Below, in pieces: positions 48,203 to 56,016 of a stretch of DNA of 64,000 bases. The position numbers and the translations under genes were made by a program. The stretch comes from Bradyrhizobium sp. AZCC 2176 (GTDB lineage: Bacteria; Pseudomonadota; Alphaproteobacteria; Rhizobiales; Xanthobacteraceae): positions 6,909,501 through 6,973,500 of the forward strand of contig NZ_JAZHRX010000001.1 in the NCBI RefSeq assembly GCF_036924645.1. The letters run 5' to 3'. A model generated the notes under the pieces. It did no database searches. It was not told the DNA's origin and saw only the letters and a list, made by a program, of their open reading frames with translations. The first letter of the stretch is position 1. Each line of letters starts with the position of its first letter.

Positions 48203-48310
48203 TCACAGCCAGGCGTAGACGAGCACCATGTTGGCCGCGCAGGCGACCAGCAGGCAAACCGTCAGCGTGAGTTGGACACGCTCGCAGGAGGTCTGGAGGC
48301 TCGTTCTCAT
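48203..48310 (-). CDS. Possible 35-aa single-span membrane protein
   Basis: ATG 48310 opens MRTSLQTSCERVQLTLTVCL followed by LVACAANMVLVYAWL and a TGA at 48205-48203. One hydrophobic segment makes up most of it. The upstream ribosome-binding site is weak. It lies in the gap between two plus-strand hypothetical genes. It is offered as a candidate only. Confidence 0.35.
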   Translation of the reverse strand: MRTSLQTSCERVQLTLTVCLLVACAANMVLVYAWL

Positions 48311-48517
48311 GGCCGGAAACATCCGGCGATTCTGGCGGTCGAGTCTCGGGGATTCTTTTTTCCGGGATTCACGACTCGTTAAAGACTCAGAGACTCCACG
48401 AAAATGGGCCGAAACGAGCCAATTTGCTCCCGAAACGGCCTGTGAAATGGCGGCATGGCAGCCACGCCTGAAACCCGGACACCGCTTCCGCGTTGACCGT
48501 TTTTACCGGAGCCGACA

Positions 48518-48772
48518 ATGCCCTACGCGCTGTTCTCAAACGATGCCAAGCTGAGCAAGGCCTATCCCACCGCGGCCGATGTCTGGAGGATTGCCAAGAA
48601 GAGCGGCCTCGTGGTCGATGTCGTCTCCGAACCAGACAACGCCGCCCCCCGCCCGGTGCTGGACCATGATTACGAGATCAAGCCGTGCCAGCTCGAGCCG
48701 CATGAAGACCCTGCCCGAAACAAGGCCGACGCCGAGCGCGAAGCGCAGACGGAATTGCAGTTGGCATCGTAA
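48518..48772 (+). CDS. Hypothetical protein (84 aa)
   Basis: Start ATG 48518 (MPYALFSNDAKLSKAYPTAA) follows GGAGCCGACA. The protein is polar and acidic at the end (EPHEDPARNKADAEREAQTE), with no signal peptide or membrane segment. I recognise no domain. Good codon use and the ribosome-binding site support it. Confidence 0.65.
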   Translation: MPYALFSNDAKLSKAYPTAADVWRIAKKSGLVVDVVSEPDNAAPRPVLDHDYEIKPCQLEPHEDPARNKADAEREAQTELQLAS

Positions 48773-48859
48773 AAGGGGCGGTGACCGGGCGGACAAACGA
48801 CCGCTCTCGGCGTATGGGCCCCGTTCGCCGGGGACGACATCCGAGGCGGTAAAGCGGTT

Positions 48860-49099
48860 CTACGGCGTCGCCGAAACCAGCGATGCCTGCTCCGAAGCCA
48901 GAGTGACGCAGGCCTTGCGCCGCTGCAGTCCCCTGATCGCGCCGGTTACCTTGCGCACCTTGCCGGCCCCGCACGAGGGATCCTGCACGAAGGCGACTTC
49001 ATAGGGAGCAAGGATAAGCGGTTCGGATTTCAGGACAGTTTGAGCAAGGCACGGAAACGCCGCTGCGGAAAAGATCAGCCCTAACGCAAAAGCACGCAT
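48860..49099 (-). CDS. Small secreted protein (79 aa)
   Basis: A signal peptide (MRAFALGLIFSAAAFPCLAQ) is followed by a compact basic mature part with two Cys (QDPSCGAGKVRKVTGAIRG, RRKACVTL) that could form one disulfide. The start at 49099 has GGGACAACG upstream. The function is unknown. Confidence 0.65.
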   Translation of the reverse strand: MRAFALGLIFSAAAFPCLAQTVLKSEPLILAPYEVAFVQDPSCGAGKVRKVTGAIRGLQRRKACVTLASEQASLVSATP

Positions 49100-49225
49100 G
49101 TTCGTTGTCCCACCAGCCGGCCGGAACCATAATATCGGATCGTGACGAAAAGTTGCATGCAGTGCGAATTTTTTTCGCGCCCGCCAAAAAGCTACCGAGG
49201 CACGCTCTCACCGAAATTCCCCAAC

Positions 49226-49252
49226 AAAAAGGCCGGCGTGAAGCCGGCCTTT
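49226..49252 (-). terminator. Intrinsic terminator of the Omp25-like gene
   Basis: On the minus strand AAAGGCCGGC pairs with GCCGGCCTTT, continuing into TTG. It begins 24 nt after the stop of the barrel gene. Confidence 0.85.
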
Positions 49253-49276
49253 GTCGTGTCGATACGAAGCGCCGTA

Positions 49277-49990
49277 TCAATATCTGGCGGCAGCAGGGCC
49301 ACCCCAACCAAACCGGTAGTTCACGCCGACCTTGGCGCTGTGTTCGTCGTTGCGGAAGCTGCGGCCGGCAATATCGGCAGGACCCGTCGTGAAGGTGGTG
49401 TCGCCGAAATTGTAATACTGGTACTCGGCCTTGGCCGACCAATTCGGGGCGAACATGTATTCGAGGCCGCCACCGACGGTGTAGCCGTCCTTGTGGTTGC
49501 CGTTGGTGGTGAAGCCTTGTGGCACGCCGGCCACCGAGACACCGAGATTGTTGCCGTCGCGCCAGGCGTAACCGCCCTTGGCGTAGAGCAGCGCCGGCCC
49601 CCAGGTGTAGCCGAGCCGGCCGGTCACTGAGCCGAGCTGGTCGGTGTTGGAGGTTACGAGGGTGCCGCCCGGAAACAGGACGCCATTATTATTGGAATTG
49701 GGCAGCCAGCTATATTGGGCCTCAGCACCCAACACCCAGTTGGGCGCGAACTGATAGTCGAAGCCGCCCTGCACGCCGCCAAGGAAGCGGGCGTCGCTGC
49801 CCTGCAGGGAGTCGTTGCCTGCAAAGGCGCCGCCGACATGGCCGCCGATATAGAAGCCGGTCCAGTTATAGACGACCTGGGGCGCGGTATAGGCCGGCGC
49901 CTTGGTGTAGGGGCGCGGCGGTATGTCAGCCGCAAAGGCTGGAGCCGCCATGACGGCCAGCGCGGCTGCGCCGAGCAAAATCTTTTTCAT
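49277..49990 (-). CDS. Omp25/Omp31-like outer-membrane beta-barrel protein
   Basis: The 237-residue protein starts at ATG 49990 (MKKILLGAAALAVMAAPAFA, signal peptide, then ADIPPRPYTKAP); a GTG lies one codon upstream. Eight-strand barrel features include YNWTGFYIGGHVGGAF, GGFDYQFAPNWVLGAEAQYS and a C-terminal AKVGVNYRFGWGG. Rhizobial members are abundant structural barrels, some heme- or host-related. It is followed by a clear terminator. Confidence 0.92.
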   Translation of the reverse strand: MKKILLGAAALAVMAAPAFAADIPPRPYTKAPAYTAPQVVYNWTGFYIGGHVGGAFAGNDSLQGSDARFLGGVQGGFDYQFAPNWVLGAEAQYSWLPNSNNNGVLFPGGTLVTSNTDQLGSVTGRLGYTWGPALLYAKGGYAWRDGNNLGVSVAGVPQGFTTNGNHKDGYTVGGGLEYMFAPNWSAKAEYQYYNFGDTTFTTGPADIAGRSFRNDEHSAKVGVNYRFGWGGPAAARY

Positions 49991-50251
49991 CACCTAATCC
50001 CCGTTACAAACGTTGCGGATACCAATCCAAACAACGTGACTTCATTTAGGTTGCTTTGCGGCAAGTGCCGCGACCCGATGGCGCGCCCACTGTGATGGCA
50101 CAGCAACAAACCCGTTTTAGTTCCCTCGCACGGAAGGCTTTTCCCTCCGTTAAGGAGGAGGTTTCCCCACTTAGTTGATGTCCGGGATGACTAAGGCAAG
50201 GTTCAACCCTCGCCGAAAAGTGATCCGAATTTGTTCACGGTTCCGTCCCGG

Positions 50252-50285
50252 AACGCCCCCGGCCGCCCTTGCGGCCGGGGGCGTT
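50252..50285 (-). terminator. 15-bp GC hairpin after the Tat hydrolase gene
   Basis: AACGCCCCCGGCCGC (50252-50266) and GCGGCCGGGGGCGTT (50271-50285) are perfect reverse complements around a 4-nt loop, 15 nt past the hydrolase stop. No U-run follows. The rest of the 49991-50300 gap holds only the Omp25 promoter region. Confidence 0.7.
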
Positions 50286-50300
50286 CAGGCCTTGCGAGGC

Positions 50301-51356
50301 TCAATACCGCGCCGCTTCGCTGACGGCGTCGGCAAAGGCCTGCGGCGCCTCCTGCGGCAGGTTATGTCCAATGCCACCGGTGATGAGGCGATGGGCGTAC
50401 TTGCCGGAAAACTTCCTGGCGTAGACCTTGGGGTCGGGATGCGGGGCGCCGTTGGCGTCACCCTCGAGGGTGATGGCGGGCACGGCGATGACGGGGAATT
50501 CGGCCAGCCGCTTTTCCAGCTCGTCGTATTTCGCCTCGCCGGGAGCGAGACCAAGCCGCCAGCGGTAATTGTGGATCACGATGGCCACATGATCAGGATT
50601 GTCGAAGGACGCCGCGCTGCGTTCGAATGTGGCGTCGTCGAAATTCCATTTCGGCGAGGCGAGCTGCCAGATCAACTTTGAAAACTCGCGCCGGTATTTT
50701 TCGTAGCCCAGCCGGCCGCGCTTGGTCGCGAAGTAATACTGGTACCACCATTGCAGTTCGGCCGATGGCGGCAACGGCTTCGCGTTGGCCTCCTGGCTGC
50801 CGATTAGATAGCCGCTGACCGAGACCAGCGCCTTGACGCGCTGCGGCCAGATCGCCGCCACGATGTCGGCGGTCCGCGCGCCCCAGTCGAAGCCGGCGAC
50901 CACCGCTTTATCGATCTTGAGCGCATCCATCAGGGCGATGACGTCGGTGGCGAGCGCGCCCTGCTGACCGTTTCGCGGCGTGTCGGTTGAGAGAAAGCGC
51001 GTCGTGCCGTAGCCGCGCAGCCAGGGCGCGATCACCCGGAAGCCCACTGAGGCCAGCAACGGTACGACATCGACGAAGGCGTAGATGTCGTAGGGCCAGC
51101 CGTGCAGCAGGATGACGACGGGACCATCGGCCGGCCCGGCTTCGGCATAACCGATCGTGAGGACGCCGGCCTCGATCTGTTTCAGCGCGGCAAACGAGGT
51201 GTGGGCGCCCGGCCCGATCGCGCCCCAGCCCGCGCCGGGCTTTGCGTCGCCGGACTGCGCAAAGAGGGATCCGCTCATGGCGAACGGTGCCGCCGCAAGC
51301 GTCACGCCGGCGACGCCGAGGAAGCGGCGGCGGTCAGGGGTAGTGTGCTGGGACAT
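50301..51356 (-). CDS. Tat-exported alpha/beta-hydrolase (epoxide hydrolase-like)
   Basis: The 351-residue protein has a twin-arginine signal (DRRRFLGVAGVTLAAAPFAM). The catalytic domain shows HGWPYDIYAF (oxyanion), AGFDWGA with nucleophile D157, as in epoxide hydrolases and haloalkane dehalogenases, and the late GGIGHNLPQEAP with the catalytic His. It therefore acts in the periplasm on an epoxide, halide or similar bond. Two palindromic boxes lie in its promoter region. Confidence 0.88.
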   Translation of the reverse strand: MSQHTTPDRRRFLGVAGVTLAAAPFAMSGSLFAQSGDAKPGAGWGAIGPGAHTSFAALKQIEAGVLTIGYAEAGPADGPVVILLHGWPYDIYAFVDVVPLLASVGFRVIAPWLRGYGTTRFLSTDTPRNGQQGALATDVIALMDALKIDKAVVAGFDWGARTADIVAAIWPQRVKALVSVSGYLIGSQEANAKPLPPSAELQWWYQYYFATKRGRLGYEKYRREFSKLIWQLASPKWNFDDATFERSAASFDNPDHVAIVIHNYRWRLGLAPGEAKYDELEKRLAEFPVIAVPAITLEGDANGAPHPDPKVYARKFSGKYAHRLITGGIGHNLPQEAPQAFADAVSEAARY

Positions 51357-51388
51357 GGATCATTCCGGTTGTAATCTGATGCGATTAG

Positions 51389-51452
51389 ATCGTACACGAT
51401 ATAAATGACGCAGCATCTCGGTGTCAATCCTTCCGATTTAATCGCGTGCGAT
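51389..51452. promoter_or_regulatory. Two ATCGN-N2-NCGAT operator boxes
   Basis: ATCGTACACGAT (51389-51400) and ATCGCGTGCGAT (51441-51452) are both perfect inverted repeats, centred 52 bp apart, about five helical turns. Each is followed by ATA(T)A(A/G)ATG-like bases. They lie 33-96 nt upstream of the Tat hydrolase start and look like tandem dimer sites of a MarR/OhrR-type repressor. Confidence 0.55.
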
Positions 51453-51526
51453 ATAGATGGCCACGAGACATCACAGTCTCGTGTGGGGTCGGATTAAAGC
51501 TGCCAACGCTCTGCACCCTCGAGAGA

Positions 51527-51949
51527 TCAGCGCGTCATTTTCTCCAGTTCCGCGAATGGCGCGTACGCCACCCCCGCACAGGCCTCGACGGCGTTTTCGA
51601 TGATGCGGTCGAGGCGGCCATCGACAAAGAGCATGGCGCGTTCACGCGGCTCGCGGTAGCCGCCGTCGGACTCGCGCGCGCTGAACCGGAGACAGACGAC
51701 ATAGCGCTGCCGCCCGCCGACTACGCGCTCGACCGGCTCGGCCATGACGGCGTCGCGCACGCCGACGGGATTGTTGAGATAGGTCCTCAGAAACGCCAGC
51801 ACTTCAGTGCGGTAATTTTTGGGAAATGGCTGGCTGGAAACGCCGCGATCATCGGTAAAGGTGATCGGCTTGCCGTCATCGCTGGCGGCACAGGCCGACA
51901 ATATGATCGGCAGCAACATCATCGCCGCGATTTTGGCCGAACGTCCCAA
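51527..51949 (-). CDS. Hypothetical lipoprotein (140 aa)
   Basis: The signal MGRSAKIAAMMLLPIILSAC ends in a clear lipobox (LSAC), so the mature protein should be lipid-anchored at Cys20. The rest (FPKNYRTEVLAFLRTYLNNP, RYVVCLRFSARESDGGYREP) looks like one small alpha/beta domain. No specific function is known. It stands alone between the hydrolase promoter and the His-rich protein gene. Confidence 0.78.
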   Translation of the reverse strand: MGRSAKIAAMMLLPIILSACAASDDGKPITFTDDRGVSSQPFPKNYRTEVLAFLRTYLNNPVGVRDAVMAEPVERVVGGRQRYVVCLRFSARESDGGYREPRERAMLFVDGRLDRIIENAVEACAGVAYAPFAELEKMTR

Positions 51950-52153
51950 GCGAACTCTTCCCTGCCTCCGCCGTCTCTTAGACCGCTTGGCGCGAGAATG
52001 GAATTCGCAACTCGGTTATCAACTCACTTTCGCTCTCGAAAAGTTGAGCGCGCCAGCCCACGGCCATTAGCAAGGCAAATGGCGCGTGGGCTGGTCCGTC
52101 ATTCGCAAGGCGCGCCGGGCAATGGGGGCGAAACGCGCGCCGGCGAATCAGGT

Positions 52154-52441
52154 TCAGCTACGTTTTGCGGCCGGCGTCACGTGCTTGACCGCGATGTGCG
52201 GCTTCGCGTGCATCTTGTGCAAGCCGATTTGCTTGTGGTGGCGATGATGCCGATAATGCTTGTGGTGGCGGCCCATCCTTGCATTGGCGTTCAGCGCCTT
52301 CGATTTGCCTTCGGCTTTGATGACAGGCGCCTGCGTGGTCTTGTTCACCGGCGCCTGCGCGGTCTTGCCCGGCGTGCCGGCAAGCGCAGGCGCGGCGAGA
52401 ACGGAAACGGCAACGAGCGCTGCGGAAATGGTCTTGAGCAT
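52154..52441 (-). CDS. Small secreted His/Lys-rich protein (95 aa)
   Basis: The start ATG 52441 (MLKTISAALVAVSVLAAPAL) has GAAGGAGACAACC upstream. After the signal peptide there is a low-complexity repeat (TAQAPVNKTTQAPVIK) and a strongly basic His-rich tail (HHKHYRHHRHHKQIGLHKMH). Metal binding or acid response is possible; neither is shown. Confidence 0.7.
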   Translation of the reverse strand: MLKTISAALVAVSVLAAPALAGTPGKTAQAPVNKTTQAPVIKAEGKSKALNANARMGRHHKHYRHHRHHKQIGLHKMHAKPHIAVKHVTPAAKRS

Positions 52442-52721
52442 GGTTGTCTCCTTCTCCATGGGACCCGCGGGCATTTCCGGTCGAAGGGCCGGGCTCGCCG
52501 ATCATGCAGGCGACGCTAGCGGCGGCGCACTGAACCACGCGTGAATCGGATCTTCGGATTCCGTTCATCTGAATGACATCTTCGTCATGTCCGTTGACGG
52601 CGACCGCCGATGAAAATTGGCGAAATCAAGGGTAGCGGCGCGGGAATGTTCTTGGGCGCCGGGGGTTCAACTCAACGGGCTTCGGTGTAGAATTTGCCGA
52701 ACCGGCCATCAGGAGAGATGC

Positions 52722-53255
52722 ATGAATAGAATTGCGATCAGGCTTTTGACCTTTGCAATGTTGTCGCTCACGCTCGCGGCGGCCCCAGTCGTCAGCGTCG
52801 TCTACGCCGCGCCCGACAACGATCCCCCGCCGCCGCCGAAGAAGAAGAAATCCAGCGAAGCCCGTCCCGGCATTGAGCAAACCGCGTTCGCCGACGGCTA
52901 TCGCGCCGCCTACGCCGCGATCTACGAGCGCCACGACTATGCGTCGGCGATCGAGCAGTTGAAGGCGCTCGGCCGCGACGACCAGGCCGCCGTCGCCAAC
53001 CTGATCGGCTACTCCTATCGCAAGCTCGGCGACTACAAGGTCTCGCAGATCTGGTACGAGCGCGCGCTCAAGGCCGATCCGAGCCACGTCAAGACCTGGC
53101 AATATTACGGTCTGTGGCAGGTCGAACAGGGCAACCGCGATCAGGCGCAATATCACCTGAACCGGATCGCTCAGCTCACCGGCACTTCAAGCGAGGAATA
53201 TCGCTCGCTCGCCGCCGCGCTGGAAAAGCCGCCGGGCACCGGACTGGTTTACTGA
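52722..53255 (+). CDS. Secreted TPR-repeat protein (177 aa)
   Basis: Start ATG 52722 (MNRIAIRLLTFAMLSLTLAA) follows AGGAGAGATGC. After the signal peptide comes a Pro/Lys stretch (DNDPPPPPKKKKSS) and then about three tetratricopeptide repeats (DYASAIEQLKALGRDDQAAV, LGDYKVSQIWYERALKADPS, VKTWQYYGLWQVEQGNRDQA). It is likely a periplasmic scaffold. Confidence 0.8.
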   Translation: MNRIAIRLLTFAMLSLTLAAAPVVSVVYAAPDNDPPPPPKKKKSSEARPGIEQTAFADGYRAAYAAIYERHDYASAIEQLKALGRDDQAAVANLIGYSYRKLGDYKVSQIWYERALKADPSHVKTWQYYGLWQVEQGNRDQAQYHLNRIAQLTGTSSEEYRSLAAALEKPPGTGLVY

Positions 53256-53271
53256 GGCGTTAGTCTCTCCA

Positions 53272-53395
53272 CGTCACAATTGCGAGGAGCGTAGCGACGA
53301 AGCAATCCATCTGTCCGTTATGCCGCGATATGGATTGCTTCGCGGAGCCTGTCATCCGGCGGCGCTTCGCGCCGACCGGGTGGCTCGCAATGACG
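53272..53395. repeat. Degenerate CGTCATTGCGAG-family repeat with an inner insertion
   Basis: The left arm (GCGAGGAGCGTAGCGACGAA then GCAATCCAT) and the right parts (ATGGATTGCTTCGC and GCTCGCAATGACG) match the perfect copy at 19855-19935, but about 30 extra bases split the right arm. It lies between two convergent genes. Confidence 0.7.
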
Positions 53396-53439
53396 TTGCG
53401 GCCGGCGCAGCTCATCACTGCGCCGGCTTTATTTGAGCG

Positions 53440-55032
53440 CTACTTCATCACCTTCTCGACCTCCGCGCGGAACGCCTGACGTGCGCCGTCACGCGAATAG
53501 AACATGTGGCCGCCGGGATAGACGACGAGCTTCACCCGGTCCGCACTCGCATACGCCGGCAACTGGTCGAGAAGGACCTTGGAAGCGAAATACGGCGTGG
53601 CGAGATCGAACAGCCCGTGGCCGACCAGCAGTTTCATTTTCGGATCGAGCGCGAGAATCTCGCGAAGCTGTGAAATCGACTCGGCCGGCCCGCGGCCGAA
53701 ATCCCACGACTTGTTCACGCTGTCGCTGAGCAATTGGTACGAACCATCCGGCCGCCAATTGAGCTTGCGCGTTGCGAGGTCGACCGCTGCGCTCGTCAGC
53801 GGCGCCATCAGGGGATCGCCGGACGGATCGCCGAAATGCGCGTAGTTCGAATCCGGATAGGGATCGAAGCCCGATACCGAGGCGTCGTAGCGCCCGGTCA
53901 CCCGGCCGTTGCGCCGGTCGAATTCGCGGCGAAATTCGCCAACCTCGAAACGCCCGGCAAGCCTGCGGCTCACCGTCTGATCAATCCCGGTGAGCGCAGC
54001 CACCTTGTCCGTGAGCCGCGCCGTTGCCTCCTTGTCGGCCTGCCCCTTGAGGAGATCGACGATGAATTCGCCTTGCGCGTAACGCTCGACGTCGGCGAGA
54101 TCGGCGCGCGTCACCCGCCCCTTGGTCTCGCCCCTGGCTTCACGGGCCACCGCCGTCATGCTCGGCAGGCTGTACATATATTTCAGCAGGCTAGAGCCGG
54201 AAAAGTCGCGGAAGTCGAGCAACGGCGACACCAGGATCAGCCCGCGCACCCCGACACCCTGCTGGGTCTGCAGATTGCGGACGATTTTCGGCCCGCGAAT
54301 GCCGCCATAGCTCTCGCCCGCGACGAACTTCGGCGACAGCAAACGGTCGTATTTTTCCAGCCAGCGCCGGATCACGAGCGCGATCGAATTGACGTCGCCA
54401 TCGACCGAAAAGAACCGCTTGCGCACATCCTCGCCGGACGCAACGAAGCGGCTGTAGCCGGTGCCGACGGGATCGATGAAGACGAGATCGGTGAAGTCGA
54501 GCCAGGTCTCGGCGTTGGGCAGCAGATCAGGCGTCGCTGACGACACGGCGCCCTCACCGGTGATCGAGATGCGCCAAGGGCCGGCGTCGCCGAACTGCAG
54601 CCAGGCCGAGGACGCGCCCGGGCCGCCGTTAAACAGAAACGTCACCGGCCGGCTTGCGCGATCGGTGCCGTCGAGCTGATAGGAGGTGTAGGCGATATCG
54701 GCTTGCGGCTCGCCCTTGTCGTCGAATATTCGGATCGAGCCTGCGGTGGCTGTGAAGTTGAGCGTGCGGCCGGGCAGCGCCAGCGTCTGCGTGGTGGTGG
54801 AATCCGGCGGCAACCGGTGTTGTTCGGCGGCAGAGGGCGCTGGCGCGGCGGCGCCCCGCCCCGCTCCGCCCTTCTGGCCTGATGGCGTCGGTGACGGCGT
54901 GGCCGCGGCCGCGGCCGGCTGCTGCGAGGTTGGCGAACTGGCCTCCTCGGCGCGCGCACTGCTTGCCCAGCACACGACCAGAAGGGTAGCGGCAAGACGC
55001 ACGGGCCGCGTCGCCGTGAAACGAAAAGCCAT
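53440..55032 (-). CDS. S10-family serine carboxypeptidase-like protein
   Basis: The protein has 530 residues from ATG 55032 (MAFRFTATRPVRLAATLLVV), with a signal peptide ending near ARA-EEA and a Pro/Ala linker (40-75). The carboxypeptidase fold shows FLFNGGPGASSAW, VFIDPVGTGYSRF, VAGESYGG with S241, then VGHGLFDLATPY (Asp) and YPGGHMFYSR (His). It is likely periplasmic. A 293-nt gap separates it from the divergent FecR-like gene. Confidence 0.88.
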   Translation of the reverse strand: MAFRFTATRPVRLAATLLVVCWASSARAEEASSPTSQQPAAAAATPSPTPSGQKGGAGRGAAAPAPSAAEQHRLPPDSTTTQTLALPGRTLNFTATAGSIRIFDDKGEPQADIAYTSYQLDGTDRASRPVTFLFNGGPGASSAWLQFGDAGPWRISITGEGAVSSATPDLLPNAETWLDFTDLVFIDPVGTGYSRFVASGEDVRKRFFSVDGDVNSIALVIRRWLEKYDRLLSPKFVAGESYGGIRGPKIVRNLQTQQGVGVRGLILVSPLLDFRDFSGSSLLKYMYSLPSMTAVAREARGETKGRVTRADLADVERYAQGEFIVDLLKGQADKEATARLTDKVAALTGIDQTVSRRLAGRFEVGEFRREFDRRNGRVTGRYDASVSGFDPYPDSNYAHFGDPSGDPLMAPLTSAAVDLATRKLNWRPDGSYQLLSDSVNKSWDFGRGPAESISQLREILALDPKMKLLVGHGLFDLATPYFASKVLLDQLPAYASADRVKLVVYPGGHMFYSRDGARQAFRAEVEKVMK

Positions 55033-55325
55033 GCCGTTTGCTCCCTGCGCGCCCCGCGATCCAGCCGCGCGCCCTGCGGATTCTGCCGTAACACTGCGAC
55101 AATGAGGCCCTGGTGCACAACAAGCACAAATCTTTCCGAAAATCACAATCCCGACAGCATCACGTGAGAAAGCGGTCAGTGCGTCCGCTGGTTGTCCTCG
55201 CCGGCCGATCGGTGATATCGGTCGGTTCCGCTGGCAGGACCGGCCAGCTATTTTTGATCCATCCATGAAACTATTCTGGCGCTGGCACGACCAATGAACC
55301 TGCGCTTTTCAATGGGGTTTTAAAA

Positions 55326-55997
55326 ATGAAACATTCGATTGCTGTTTGCCTCGGCCTGCTGGCGCTGGCTTCTCCGGCGGCCGCAGATTCGCCGGTAGCG
55401 GTGGTCGAAGACATCAAGGGCAAGGTCACCGGTGCGGAATTCATGGACTATGTGACGCCCAAGGCGGTCATCAAGATCGGCGACGGCGGCTCCGTCATTC
55501 TCAGCTACCTGAAGTCATGCCGGCGCGAGACGATCAGCGGTGCGGGCACCGTCATCGTCGGCACTGAGGAAAGCGCCGTTCACCTTGCCGAGGTCAAGGC
55601 CGAGAAGACGAATTGCGATCCCAGCCAGGCCAACGCGACCACGCGCGAAACCAGCGGCGTCGCCGCCACCGTGCTGCGCAGCGTCGACAGCGGCAAAGCG
55701 GCTTCCTTGCCGCAGCCGCAGCTCACTCTTTACGGCGCATCGCCCCTGGTGGAAGCCAAAGGCCGCGGCAAGCTGGTCATCCGGCGCCTCGACGTGCCGG
55801 GCGAGCGTCAGGAGATTAGTCTGGGCGGTACCCAGCTCAAGGGACGCTTCCTCGATTTCGCCAGCGAGAACGTCGCCCTGGTCCCCGGCGGCCTCTACGC
55901 CGCCACGTTCAAATCATCGCAGATCGTGTTCCTGGTGGATGCGCAGGCCAAGCCCGGCGCGACGCCAATCGTCGGCCGGTTGCTGCGGCTCGAATAG
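55326..55997 (+). CDS. FecR-like secreted protein
   Basis: The 223-residue protein has a signal peptide (MKHSIAVCLGLLALASPAAA) and a beta-rich FecR-like domain (AVVEDIKGKVTGAEFMDYVT, GDGGSVILSYLKSCRRETIS). Two Cys could pair. Such proteins are often encoded beside CHASE2 cyclases and may present signals to them. The cyclase frame begins about 20 nt later. Confidence 0.72.
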   Translation: MKHSIAVCLGLLALASPAAADSPVAVVEDIKGKVTGAEFMDYVTPKAVIKIGDGGSVILSYLKSCRRETISGAGTVIVGTEESAVHLAEVKAEKTNCDPSQANATTRETSGVAATVLRSVDSGKAASLPQPQLTLYGASPLVEAKGRGKLVIRRLDVPGERQEISLGGTQLKGRFLDFASENVALVPGGLYAATFKSSQIVFLVDAQAKPGATPIVGRLLRLE

Positions 55998-56016
55998 GCG
56001 TGACGGGCCATCCCGC

